Below are positions 1-6,962 of a stretch of 8,592 nt of DNA, in pieces. A program made the translations under genes and the position numbers. Every line of letters starts with the position of its first letter. Positions within the stretch are counted from its first letter, which is position 1. A model generated the notes under the pieces. It made no database searches and had not been told where the DNA came from. It saw only the letters and a program-made list of their open reading frames with translations. Source of the DNA: Planctomycetaceae bacterium (GTDB taxonomy: Bacteria > Planctomycetota > Phycisphaerae > Phycisphaerales > SM1A02); NCBI GenBank assembly GCA_002737585.1, contig NSIA01000091.1, positions 9,425 to 18,016 on the forward strand, read 5' to 3'.

Positions 1-309
1 CTGCACGGCAAGGTGCTAGAGATTGATGGCTACCAAGCGTTTCCACTGATGGTGAGTGAAACCAAAGAACTGATCGTCATGCTGAATCAGTGGGATGGAT
101 GCTGCATCGGCGTTCCGCCCACGCCCTACGACGCCGTTGAAGTGAAGTTGCTTGAGCCAGCCAAGCGCGGGGGTCGACACGCCGCATTTAACTTTGGAGG
201 CGTGCGCGGGACGTTCCGCGTTGATCCATACCTTGTTGAGAATTGGCTGGTTGGCCTCTATATCCTTGACGGCGCCCAGATGGTTGAAGGCGCTCAACCA
301 GAGCTGTAA
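1..309 (+). CDS. DUF3299-like protein, 3' part (partial)
   Basis: The reading frame is open from the first base of the window and ends at TAA 307-309, so this is the C-terminal 102 residues of a longer protein. A GTG at 13 is in frame but lies inside the domain and is unlikely to be the real start. The visible part resembles the DUF3299 family: a GK-V-EI-GY opening, a central GCCIGVPPTPYDAVEV block (adjacent Cys codons at 100-105, then a PP-x-PYD segment) and a late GTFRV...LYILDGA strand. Family members are usually small exported or lipoprotein-like proteins of unknown function, and the planctomycete form typically carries this CC-G-P-P block. The N-terminus, and so any signal peptide, is outside the window. 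The next gene starts 78 nt downstream on the same strand; the gap holds no clear hairpin terminator, so co-transcription is possible. The family call rests on motif memory only. Confidence 0.62.
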   Translation: MHGKVLEIDGYQAFPLMVSETKELIVMLNQWDGCCIGVPPTPYDAVEVKLLEPAKRGGRHAAFNFGGVRGTFRVDPYLVENWLVGLYILDGAQMVEGAQPEL

Positions 310-387
310 TCCGAACCTCATGACCGATGCGTGCAGAGTCTTGTGCCACGCGATCTGCCTGCCTGCACCCCGTTAATGGAACCCACC

Positions 388-2229
388 ATGATTCAAGTAT
401 GCCTGACTCTCACGCTTGCGCTTTCGCAGACTCCACCGGTAGTGACCGACGCTACGGCGGTGCCCAACGCAAGTGCGGTGCCTGCCGCGCCTGAGGTGGC
501 GGATGTGTCTGCCGGAACTGCGGCACCCGCCGCGACTGCAGTGCCCGCCGCAACAGCGGCCACCACCACGCCCGCGGAGCGACGAAACACCGCGTCGCTC
601 ACTGCCGCCATCGACAGCCTGCGCGCGCGCTGTCCAGCCAATATGGTGGCGTCCAGTATCGGCAACAGCGCCGGTCGACGCGCTATTCCGCTGCTCACAC
701 TTTCTGCCGATCCATCCACGGCAGGCGATCGCCCCGCCATCCTGATGCTTGCTGGCATGGACGGTCCGCGCTGGTCCGGTACTGAGGCTGCACTGATTGC
801 CGCCGAGGCGATCGCACGCGATCACGCTGACATGCTCCGCGCGGTGACGGTGTATGTGATTCCACGCGGTAATCCCGATGCTGCGGAAGGATTTTCTACC
901 GACCCGCGCCGCGATTATTCCGGTGACGGCATCGTGCATGACAATGATCGCGACGGCACTCGAGAGGAAGACCGCCCACGTGATCTGAACGGCGACGGAC
1001 TGATCACGCAGATCCGCGCATCCGCAAATTCCACACCATGGACAGCGCCGACACTGATCGCCGACGCAGCGGAACTGCGGCTACTGCGTGCCCCGGACGC
1101 CAAGTTGGGCGAAGTTCCGGTGTACGCCGTTTGGACTGAAGGCATCGACACCGATGGAGACGGCCGCATTGCTGAGGACTGGCTGGGCGGCATTGATCCA
1201 GAGCGGAACTTTCCGCATCGGTGGCCAGAGTTTGAAGACGAAGCGGGCTCGTACCCGTTGATTGCACCGGAAAGTAAGGCGATTGCTGACTTTGTCATGT
1301 CGCACCCAACGCTCTTTGCTGCGTTTGTATTGGGTCGCCATGACACGGTGATCAATGTCCCAGACGGCAAGGCGCGCACGGCGGGCGGAGTGCCGGTGAT
1401 GCTTGACGAAGCCGATGTTGCAACGTTTGCAGAACTTGCAAAGTCATGGCGCGAACTGAGCGGCCAGAAGCGAGCTGATGCGCGTGATAGCGGCGGAAGC
1501 TTTGTGGCGTGGATGAACGCTCAACGTGGCGTGCCAACATTTGCTTCAACGTTGTGGGGTCGTCCGGATGCTCCGGCGCCGGAAGCGCCCAAGCCCGCAG
1601 ACGCCCCGAATGTAGACAAAGCGGCAGACAAGAAGGCGGACAAGAAAGACGCCCCCAAGCCAGCCGACGCGGAAGCAGCAGCCTGGCTTGAATACAGTGA
1701 CCGCGTGTGCAACGGCGCAGGGTTCGTCCCGTGGACTCGCATTGATCACCCGCAATTGCGCAACGTTGAGGTGGGCGGATGGGTGCCTGGTTTCCGTGAG
1801 AACCCGCCGATTGCTCAAGTGCCCGCTCTTGGCGACGCGTGTGCAAAGTTCATCGCAGCCATTGCGGACGCTCGTCCGAAGATCACCATCGCCGAGCCAA
1901 CCGTACTGGCAGTGGGACCTTCGCTGTGGCGGATTGAAACGCGCCTCACCAACACTGGTCGCTTGCCATCGGTCATGCGCGGAGGTCGCGCCGATCTGGT
2001 CACACCGGCACACGTCATTCGTCTTTCAGCGCCAATGGATCGGATTCAGGCGGGTAACCGCAACGACGTCATTCGCGGAATTGATGCTGGCAGCGCTCGC
2101 GTGTATTCATGGCTGGTCAACGTACCGCCTGGTGAAGAGGTAGCGGTGGAACTGCTCTACAACGGGAAGTCAGCACAGCGTTGGGCGTTCCGTGACGGAG
2201 AGAAAATCACAGCGGAGGGCAGCAAGTGA
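388..2229 (+). CDS. Exported M14 carboxypeptidase homologue, probably catalytically inactive
   Basis: A 613-residue protein. I chose ATG 388 (GGA 8-10 nt upstream) because it puts a short hydrophobic stretch, VCLTLTLALS, at the N-terminus like a signal peptide; an in-frame GTG at 331 and ATG at 376 are alternatives. Residues about 20-62 are an Ala/Pro/Thr/Val-rich linker. Residues about 75-390 align with the M14 zinc carboxypeptidase encoded just downstream. The zinc motif HxxE is replaced by D125 and R128, the substrate-site NR pair is E272-R273, and the catalytic Glu position is T388 (STLW against NELW). A His at 318 lies close to, but two residues off, the third zinc ligand. Asp/Gly-rich DxDGDG-like segments sit at 176-208 and 254-264. 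A Lys/Ala/Asp/Pro linker (about 393-431) precedes a C-terminal beta-rich region. The frame is intact, so this looks like a pseudoenzyme rather than a pseudogene. Its stop overlaps the next start (GTGA), implying coupled translation. Possible roles are a partner, a peptide-binding protein or a regulator. Confidence 0.8.
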   Translation: MIQVCLTLTLALSQTPPVVTDATAVPNASAVPAAPEVADVSAGTAAPAATAVPAATAATTTPAERRNTASLTAAIDSLRARCPANMVASSIGNSAGRRAIPLLTLSADPSTAGDRPAILMLAGMDGPRWSGTEAALIAAEAIARDHADMLRAVTVYVIPRGNPDAAEGFSTDPRRDYSGDGIVHDNDRDGTREEDRPRDLNGDGLITQIRASANSTPWTAPTLIADAAELRLLRAPDAKLGEVPVYAVWTEGIDTDGDGRIAEDWLGGIDPERNFPHRWPEFEDEAGSYPLIAPESKAIADFVMSHPTLFAAFVLGRHDTVINVPDGKARTAGGVPVMLDEADVATFAELAKSWRELSGQKRADARDSGGSFVAWMNAQRGVPTFASTLWGRPDAPAPEAPKPADAPNVDKAADKKADKKDAPKPADAEAAAWLEYSDRVCNGAGFVPWTRIDHPQLRNVEVGGWVPGFRENPPIAQVPALGDACAKFIAAIADARPKITIAEPTVLAVGPSLWRIETRLTNTGRLPSVMRGGRADLVTPAHVIRLSAPMDRIQAGNRNDVIRGIDAGSARVYSWLVNVPPGEEVAVELLYNGKSAQRWAFRDGEKITAEGSK

Positions 2230-3992
2230 ATATTCGCCTTCTTTCATCGATCGTCGCATGTGGTCTTTGCTTTGCTACGCATGCACAGCAGCAGATCGCT
2301 TCCAAAGTAGAGATTCCGTTCAACCGCTTTAGTGATGTGGAGACGTTGCAGTCTTACATGTTTAAGCTGGCGGAGTCGTATCCATCGCTGTGCCGCGTGG
2401 AGCGCATTGGCACCACTGCCCTGGGACGACCGTTCTTGGCGATGGTCATCAACAATCGCCAGACCGGCGACGAAGGCACCAAGCCCGCCATGTATATCGA
2501 TGGCGCTATTCATGCCAACGAGATCCAAGCTGGCGAGACCGTGCTGTACACGGCGTGGTACTTGCTCTCTGGCTATGGCACCATTCCCAAGATCACCGAA
2601 TTGGTTGATCGCAGCACTTTCTACCTCATTCCATTGGTGAATCCGGACGGACGCGCTGAGTGGTTTGCCAACGCAAACACTCCGAATTCTGCACGCACTG
2701 GACAGAAGCCCGTCGACAATGACGGCGATGGCGTTGCCGATGAAGATGGTCCGGACGACATGGATGGCGACGGTCATATCACCCAGATGTGGAGGCCCGA
2801 TCCGTTTGGGACACACCGCCGCGATCCGCGCGATGCCAATCGAATGATTCCCGTACCGCGCGAACCAAAGGCGGATGGAACGCGCGAGTACGGCGACTGG
2901 GTCATGGCTGGCCAGGAAGGGATCGACAACGATGGCGATGGCCGCGTCAACGAGGATGGCCCGGGCGGCTATGACATGAATCGGAACTTCCCTTCGGGAT
3001 GGGAGCCAGAGAACATTCAGAACGGTGCGGGTGCGTATCCGTTGTGCTGGCCAGAGACCAAGGCGCTTGCGGATTGGGTGCTTTCCAAGCCACAGATCGC
3101 GGCGGCGCAGGCGTATCACAACGCCGGTGGAATGATCCTTCGCGGACCTGGTTCGGACACGCGCCAAGACGACTACCCAGCCGCAGACGTGGGCGTTTAC
3201 TCACGAATTCAGTCTGTCGGCGCAGAAATGCTGCCGTTCTACCGCTCAATGGTGATCCACAAGGATCTGTACACGGTGCATGGCGGCGTAGTGAATTGGT
3301 TCGCAGAGGGGCTCGGAGTTATCTCGCTGACCAATGAACTGTGGACCGAGAAGCGCATTATGCAGAACGGTCAAGATCCCACCGACGATCAGGACCGCAA
3401 GTGGAACGAGCGCATGCTGTTTAGCCAAACCACTGTTCCGCTGCACGAAGTGAAACATCCGGAGTTTGGCACCGTGCTGGTGGGCGGCGGAACCAAGTAC
3501 TCCTCGCGCATTCCACCACCATTCATGATGGAAGAAGAGTTGCACCGCAACTTTGCATTCACCATGTTCCACGCGGATCAGATGCCACTGCTTCGCTTTG
3601 AAAGCGTGGAGACCAAGGAAATTGCACCACAACTTTGGCAAGTCACCGTCACGGTCGCTAACGATCGCCTGATCCCAAGTCGTACCGCGCGAGCGGCTGA
3701 CAAGGGCATCGGCCTCGCCGACACGCTGACCCTTACTGGCGCTGAAGTGGTTGCAGCAGGAACACTCGATCGTCGCACTGACCGAACCCTTGATCCGCAA
3801 GGATTTCAGCCAGCCACGCTCCGATTTGAACGAGGCGTTCCCGGGCAGTCCAGCGTTGCAGCACGATTCCTTGTGAAGGGAACCGCCGGAACAGCTATCA
3901 CGCTCGCTTGGAATGCTGAGAAAGCAAAGCGCATTGAAAGCACCATGAAACTTGGAGAGTCAACCCTTCCCGCGGCGGGCGCACCGAAGTGA
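2226..3992 (+). CDS. Exported M14-family zinc carboxypeptidase
   Basis: A 588-residue protein starting at GTG 2226, which overlaps the previous stop by 4 nt. The N-terminus is a good signal peptide: basic NIR, a hydrophobic core, then THA|QQQ with likely cleavage after residue 20, so it acts outside the cytoplasm. The catalytic residues of an M14 metallocarboxypeptidase are visible: zinc ligands H96 and E99 in GAIHANE, the substrate-binding N252-R253 in YDMNRNF, zinc ligand H298 in AYHN, and catalytic E371 in TNELW. The VNPDGR segment near 138-143 is also typical. The family removes C-terminal residues from peptides or cleaves amide bonds in peptidoglycan; the substrate here cannot be told. 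Two Asp/Gly-rich inserts (164-183 and 234-244, DNDGDG/DMDGDG type) resemble calcium-binding loops. Residues about 465-575 are beta-rich and probably form a C-terminal accessory domain. It is the apparently active twin of the upstream homologue and is followed by a flavoprotein gene overlapping by 4 nt. Confidence 0.9.
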   Translation: MNIRLLSSIVACGLCFATHAQQQIASKVEIPFNRFSDVETLQSYMFKLAESYPSLCRVERIGTTALGRPFLAMVINNRQTGDEGTKPAMYIDGAIHANEIQAGETVLYTAWYLLSGYGTIPKITELVDRSTFYLIPLVNPDGRAEWFANANTPNSARTGQKPVDNDGDGVADEDGPDDMDGDGHITQMWRPDPFGTHRRDPRDANRMIPVPREPKADGTREYGDWVMAGQEGIDNDGDGRVNEDGPGGYDMNRNFPSGWEPENIQNGAGAYPLCWPETKALADWVLSKPQIAAAQAYHNAGGMILRGPGSDTRQDDYPAADVGVYSRIQSVGAEMLPFYRSMVIHKDLYTVHGGVVNWFAEGLGVISLTNELWTEKRIMQNGQDPTDDQDRKWNERMLFSQTTVPLHEVKHPEFGTVLVGGGTKYSSRIPPPFMMEEELHRNFAFTMFHADQMPLLRFESVETKEIAPQLWQVTVTVANDRLIPSRTARAADKGIGLADTLTLTGAEVVAAGTLDRRTDRTLDPQGFQPATLRFERGVPGQSSVAARFLVKGTAGTAITLAWNAEKAKRIESTMKLGESTLPAAGAPK

Positions 3993-5365
3993 GCCAGACG
4001 GGCTCGGATACGAGCCACCGCGACGTGGCGAACAGCGATCTCGCTCACAGCGATGTCGCTCACTATGACGTGGCCATCATTGGTGCCGGCGCAGCTGGAC
4101 TGTTTGCATCCATCTGGGCGGCCCGCTCCGCACAGGCCGCAGGTGCACCGCTTCGGATCGTGGCGTTCGACGGTGCACGGCGCTTAGGAGCAAAGATTCT
4201 GGTGGCGGGTGGCGGGCGATGCAATGTCACGCACTGGCGTGTGGATGACTCTGACTACGCGGGCAGCACTCCAACCGCTATTCGCACCGTGTTGCGTCGA
4301 TTCGGCGTGGAACCGACAGTGCAGTTCTTTGCGGAACTTGGCGTTGACTTAAAGCGCGAAGACACCGGGAAACTATTCCCAGTATCTGATGATGCACACA
4401 GCGTTCTGAATGCACTGCTTGCCGCAGCGCGCGATGCAGGGGTTCGACTTTCGCATCCAAACCGCGTGACTTCCATTGTCGCCACGGAAGCCGGGTTTCG
4501 CCTCAATACCAACGGCAATTCCCCTGCAAATCCGGGGATGAACGATCACACGAGTGCCTCCGCGGAATGTGTCGCTCGCCGAGTGATCCTCTGCACGGGT
4601 GGCAAGGCGCTGCCCAAGTCTGGGTCTGATGGCGCGGGCTTGGACATGGTGCGTTCATTGGGTCACTCAGTGACGGAGCACCTTGTTCCAGCACTGGTCC
4701 CACTGCGATTGCCCGCTGGGCATTGGATCACTGAACTGAGTGGTCTCACTGTTGCAGCGCAACTCACTTTGCGGTCGGGAACGGGCAAGAAACTCGTTTC
4801 ATTCACCGATAGCACACTTTGCACGCACTTTGGAATTTCTGGACCAAGTGTCCTCAATGTCAGCCGCTACTTGCTGATGGAGCAATTCGCCGATCCCGGC
4901 ACGCGACTGGAACTTTCCTGGACGCCCGGTATCGAAGTGGACGCCATTGATCGCGCACTGATTGACGCCAAGGGACGAGGCGTTGGCACCGTGCTTCGGG
5001 CCTACCTGCCGGAGCGGCTCATGCGGGCCGTGTGCGCCGCCAGTAGCGTGGACCCCGCAGCGACCGCGCAACAACTACCGCGCGAGCAACGACGCGCACT
5101 TGCGCAATGTGTTGCCGGTACCCCGCTGCCGATTTCCGGCGACCGCGGATTCACCTTTGCAGAAGCCACCGCGGGCGGAGTTCCGCTTGCCGAAGTACGC
5201 CTGCAAACCATGGAAAGCCGAACCGTTCCCGGTCTGTACTTGGCCGGTGAAGTGTGTGATGTTGACGGCCGCATCGGCGGCTTCAATTTCCAGTGGGCTT
5301 GGGCGAGCGGTTACGTCGCCGGGTTGAGCGCGGCTCAATCACTGCTGGCTTCCGCGGCTGTATGA
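3989..5365 (+). CDS. BaiN/HI0933-family FAD-dependent oxidoreductase
   Basis: A 458-residue cytoplasmic flavoprotein. GTG 3989 overlaps the carboxypeptidase stop by 4 nt and is the best start by coupling; GTG codons at 4025 and 4070 are in frame, but the latter would cut into the first beta strand. The dinucleotide-binding motif GAGAAG is at 32-37, followed by LGAKILVAGGGRCNVTH (66-82), a hallmark of this family, CTGGKALPKSGSDG in the middle, and a C-terminal LYLAGEVCDVDGRIGG plus FNFQWAWASGYVAG block (about 416-445) that closes the FAD site. The family includes E. coli YhiN, H. influenzae HI0933 and BaiN, a bile-acid 3-dehydro-4,6-reductase, but for most members the substrate is unknown, so the BaiN reaction should not be assumed. 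Residues about 12-26 are encoded by a 15-bp tandem repeat and lie ahead of the domain. The last 83 nt overlap the convergent gene on the other strand. Confidence 0.9.
   Translation: MSQTGSDTSHRDVANSDLAHSDVAHYDVAIIGAGAAGLFASIWAARSAQAAGAPLRIVAFDGARRLGAKILVAGGGRCNVTHWRVDDSDYAGSTPTAIRTVLRRFGVEPTVQFFAELGVDLKREDTGKLFPVSDDAHSVLNALLAAARDAGVRLSHPNRVTSIVATEAGFRLNTNGNSPANPGMNDHTSASAECVARRVILCTGGKALPKSGSDGAGLDMVRSLGHSVTEHLVPALVPLRLPAGHWITELSGLTVAAQLTLRSGTGKKLVSFTDSTLCTHFGISGPSVLNVSRYLLMEQFADPGTRLELSWTPGIEVDAIDRALIDAKGRGVGTVLRAYLPERLMRAVCAASSVDPAATAQQLPREQRRALAQCVAGTPLPISGDRGFTFAEATAGGVPLAEVRLQTMESRTVPGLYLAGEVCDVDGRIGGFNFQWAWASGYVAGLSAAQSLLASAAV
4022..4066 (+). repeat. 15-bp tandem repeat, three units plus a partial fourth
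   Basis: Three in-frame 15-bp units, starting at 4022, 4037 and 4052 (GACGTGGCGAACAGC, GATCTCGCTCACAGC, GATGTCGCTCACTAT), encode DVANS, DLAHS and DVAHY. A fourth partial copy at 4067 (GACGTGGCC) begins the conserved DVAIIGAG strand of the flavoprotein. The pattern suggests that the N-terminal tail arose by duplication of the first codons of the Rossmann strand. The copies differ by several bases, so the expansion is not very recent. Confidence 0.75.
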
Positions 5366-6521
5366 GGCCCGCGAGCGTTCCTGCTGCTCGCAACACAATC
5401 GCCCGCAGAGCCGCGAGTCCACTCGGTGGAGGCGGCGCCCCGCGCACTTTCTTACGAGTACGGCGCACTACCGGAATCAACTTTGCAAATGCTTGCGGCG
5501 CATGCTGACGAATGAACTCAATCTCATTCTCAGTGGTTTCCACCTCGCTGAACGCGCGCTTGCCATGACCACATACGCCATGTTGCAAGGCGTGCGTCAA
5601 TTCATGAATCAGGACGGCGATCGCCAAGATCCGCGTTTCCAGCTCAATTCCACCGGGCGGCGTTGAGTAACGAGCACGAGCACGACGGTACGTGTGCCAA
5701 TACGCGCTTGCTCCTGGAGCAACACGGAGCAGAATGTGCGGGCGATCAAAGCCATGTGCGTGGCGCTGGTAGTACGCACTGGCGCCGCGGCCGCGACGCC
5801 AGCGGATCGGCGTGGCCGCTAGTGTGGCGCGTTGATCGGCAGTCAGTTGGTAACGGTTTGCTACGAATTCAATAGCAGATTCGTGAATGTCTGCGCGGAG
5901 TTTCGCGGTCAGGCGCGGGCCAGATGCAGCGCGCGGGGGCGCTACGGCGCGTGCACTTCGCACGAGGCGTATGCCGGACGAAGTCGTACCGGGCGGATGT
6001 GCTGCAAGGATGTGGCGCATGGAACCAACAAAGTTCGCTACGGCCGCCGGATCTGCTGGCGCGTGTTCACCGCGTTCCACAGCGCGATACCAGTCCGCAA
6101 TCTGCCAGGCGCGCGTGGCTTCCACTGCGTCAAACCGAGGAATCAGATGCATGTGCAAGTGCGGTGCACCCTGCCCAAACGCAATGGCGTAGACGCGGTC
6201 ACAACCGGTCACCTCACGGATGGCGCGGGAAACGGTGCGTAATGCGCGGCCAAATTCATCAGCTTCTGCATCGTGGAAATCTGCCGGCCCCTGCACGTGA
6301 CGGACCGCGCAGAGGCATGTCCACCCCACGATTGGCGCCGGTAGTGGATGATGGCGAACGATCCAATGCGGACCACGGTGGCACTCAAGCGCCGCAAAGT
6401 CCCTGGCACCGGAAACCGGAGCAAGCATTGCACTCACAGCATGTTCATCAACGCTCGCGTCTGCCGCACTTGCATGAATGCGACAGATATCGCATGCACC
6501 GGCAGCAGACGGATCGTTCAC
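5283..6521 (-). CDS. HIT-domain protein fused to a C-terminal HExxH putative metallopeptidase
   Basis: A 412-residue protein read from GTG 6521-6519, which overlaps the MazG-like stop by 4 nt. Residues about 8-175 form a HIT-type nucleotide hydrolase or transferase domain: CDIC at 10-13 (a possible zinc pair, as in other HIT proteins), and the histidine triad HLHMHLIPRF beginning at H121 (H121, H123, H125; DNA 6147-6161), where the middle His is normally the nucleophile. After a Pro/Ala/Arg-rich linker (about 176-203), residues about 204-345 look like a zinc peptidase domain: HELTH at 306-310 (DNA 5592-5606) in a hydrophobic helix, then an acidic SEVETTENEIEF segment (325-336) that could supply a third ligand such as E328 or E331. 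The layout is loosely like SprT or other gluzincin-like domains, but I cannot name the family. The tail (350-412) is very basic, and its last 27 codons lie antisense to the flavoprotein gene. No signal peptide is seen, so it is probably cytoplasmic. Confidence 0.8.
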   Translation of the reverse strand: MNDPSAAGACDICRIHASAADASVDEHAVSAMLAPVSGARDFAALECHRGPHWIVRHHPLPAPIVGWTCLCAVRHVQGPADFHDAEADEFGRALRTVSRAIREVTGCDRVYAIAFGQGAPHLHMHLIPRFDAVEATRAWQIADWYRAVERGEHAPADPAAVANFVGSMRHILAAHPPGTTSSGIRLVRSARAVAPPRAASGPRLTAKLRADIHESAIEFVANRYQLTADQRATLAATPIRWRRGRGASAYYQRHAHGFDRPHILLRVAPGASAYWHTYRRARARYSTPPGGIELETRILAIAVLIHELTHALQHGVCGHGKRAFSEVETTENEIEFIRQHAPQAFAKLIPVVRRTRKKVRGAPPPPSGLAALRAIVLRAAGTLAGLIQPRKPAVIEPRSTRRRNRSPKPTGN

Positions 6522-6856
6522 TTGGTTCCCTCAGGGCCGCCATCAGCGATGTACTTAGCATGAATGGCCTGCTCCAAATCCACACCAGCGATGTTCGCCA
6601 GTGTGGTGAGCCACGCGAGGACGTCAGCGAACTCCTCTTGCAAATTGGCGCGGTCGGGAGTTCCCTTCTCTAGTTTGCCAAGCGCGTGGGCTAACTCGCC
6701 CACCTCCTCAGAAAACCACAGAAAGGTCTTTGCGGCACCACGCGCACTATCAGTGGCGTAGTACCGCTCATGGATCATCCGCTGAAAGTCACGGATAGCC
6801 ATCGGATTGATTGGAGCGGCGGCAGTATCAGGGTGTGCGTTCGTTGCGTCAGGCAT
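6518..6856 (-). CDS. MazG-like nucleotide pyrophosphohydrolase
   Basis: A 112-residue all-alpha protein. It carries the MazG/dUTPase-like metal-binding pattern: EEVGE with E50, E51 and E54, then EEFADVLAWL with E75 and D78. The order and spacing of EExxE and ExxD are typical of single-domain MazG-like NTP pyrophosphatases, which cleave (d)NTPs, often damaged ones, to the monophosphate and pyrophosphate with magnesium. The ending GVDLEQAIHAKY is also characteristic. The start is ATG 6856-6854; an internal ATG at 6802 (residue 19) would remove an Ala/Pro-rich tail and is equally possible, as neither has a clear Shine-Dalgarno sequence. The gene lies 32 nt downstream of tRNA-Arg on the same strand and overlaps the HIT fusion gene by 4 nt. 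Pairing a nucleotide pyrophosphatase with a HIT protein points to nucleotide clean-up, though that is inference. Confidence 0.88.
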   Translation of the reverse strand: MPDATNAHPDTAAAPINPMAIRDFQRMIHERYYATDSARGAAKTFLWFSEEVGELAHALGKLEKGTPDRANLQEEFADVLAWLTTLANIAGVDLEQAIHAKYIADGGPEGTK

Positions 6857-6888
6857 GTGGGATTACGCGCAGCAGCGCGGCAGGAAAG

Positions 6889-6962
6889 CGTCCTCGGGGG
6901 GAGTCGAACCCACAACCTCCGCCTTCGGAGGGCGGCGCTCTATCCAGTTGAGCTACGAGGAC
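6889..6962 (-). tRNA. tRNA-Arg (anticodon CCG)
   Basis: A full 74-nt cloverleaf can be folded on the minus strand. The acceptor arms GTCCTCG and CGAGGAC pair perfectly, with G as discriminator. The D stem is GCTC/GAGC around AACTGGATA. The anticodon stem CCGCC/GGCGG encloses loop CTCCGAA, giving anticodon CCG, which reads the Arg codon CGG. The variable loop is AGGTT. The T arm is GTGGG-TTCGACT-CCCCC, with one apparent T-C mismatch in the second pair. CCA is not encoded (the next bases are CTT), so it must be added after transcription. It probably shares a transcript with the MazG-like gene 32 nt downstream. Confidence 0.95.

Noticed and set aside
331..387. GTG 331 as start of the inactive carboxypeptidase homologue
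   Set aside because: It would put 19 extra residues, including charged and Pro residues, ahead of the signal-peptide-like segment; ATG 388 gives a normal export signal.
388..2229. Calling the first carboxypeptidase copy a pseudogene
   Set aside because: The frame is intact, the fold-defining segments are kept and only the catalytic positions are changed, which fits a pseudoenzyme better.
2244..3167. Long minus-strand open frame of 307 codons opposite the active carboxypeptidase
   Set aside because: It is antisense to a gene with a clear signal peptide and catalytic motifs; its translation is Arg/Ile/Val-rich with no recognisable domain, as expected of a shadow frame in GC-rich coding DNA.
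5924..6673. Plus-strand open frame of 249 codons
   Set aside because: It lies opposite the HIT and MazG-like genes, which have clear motifs; its Arg/His/Gln-rich translation has no domain signature.
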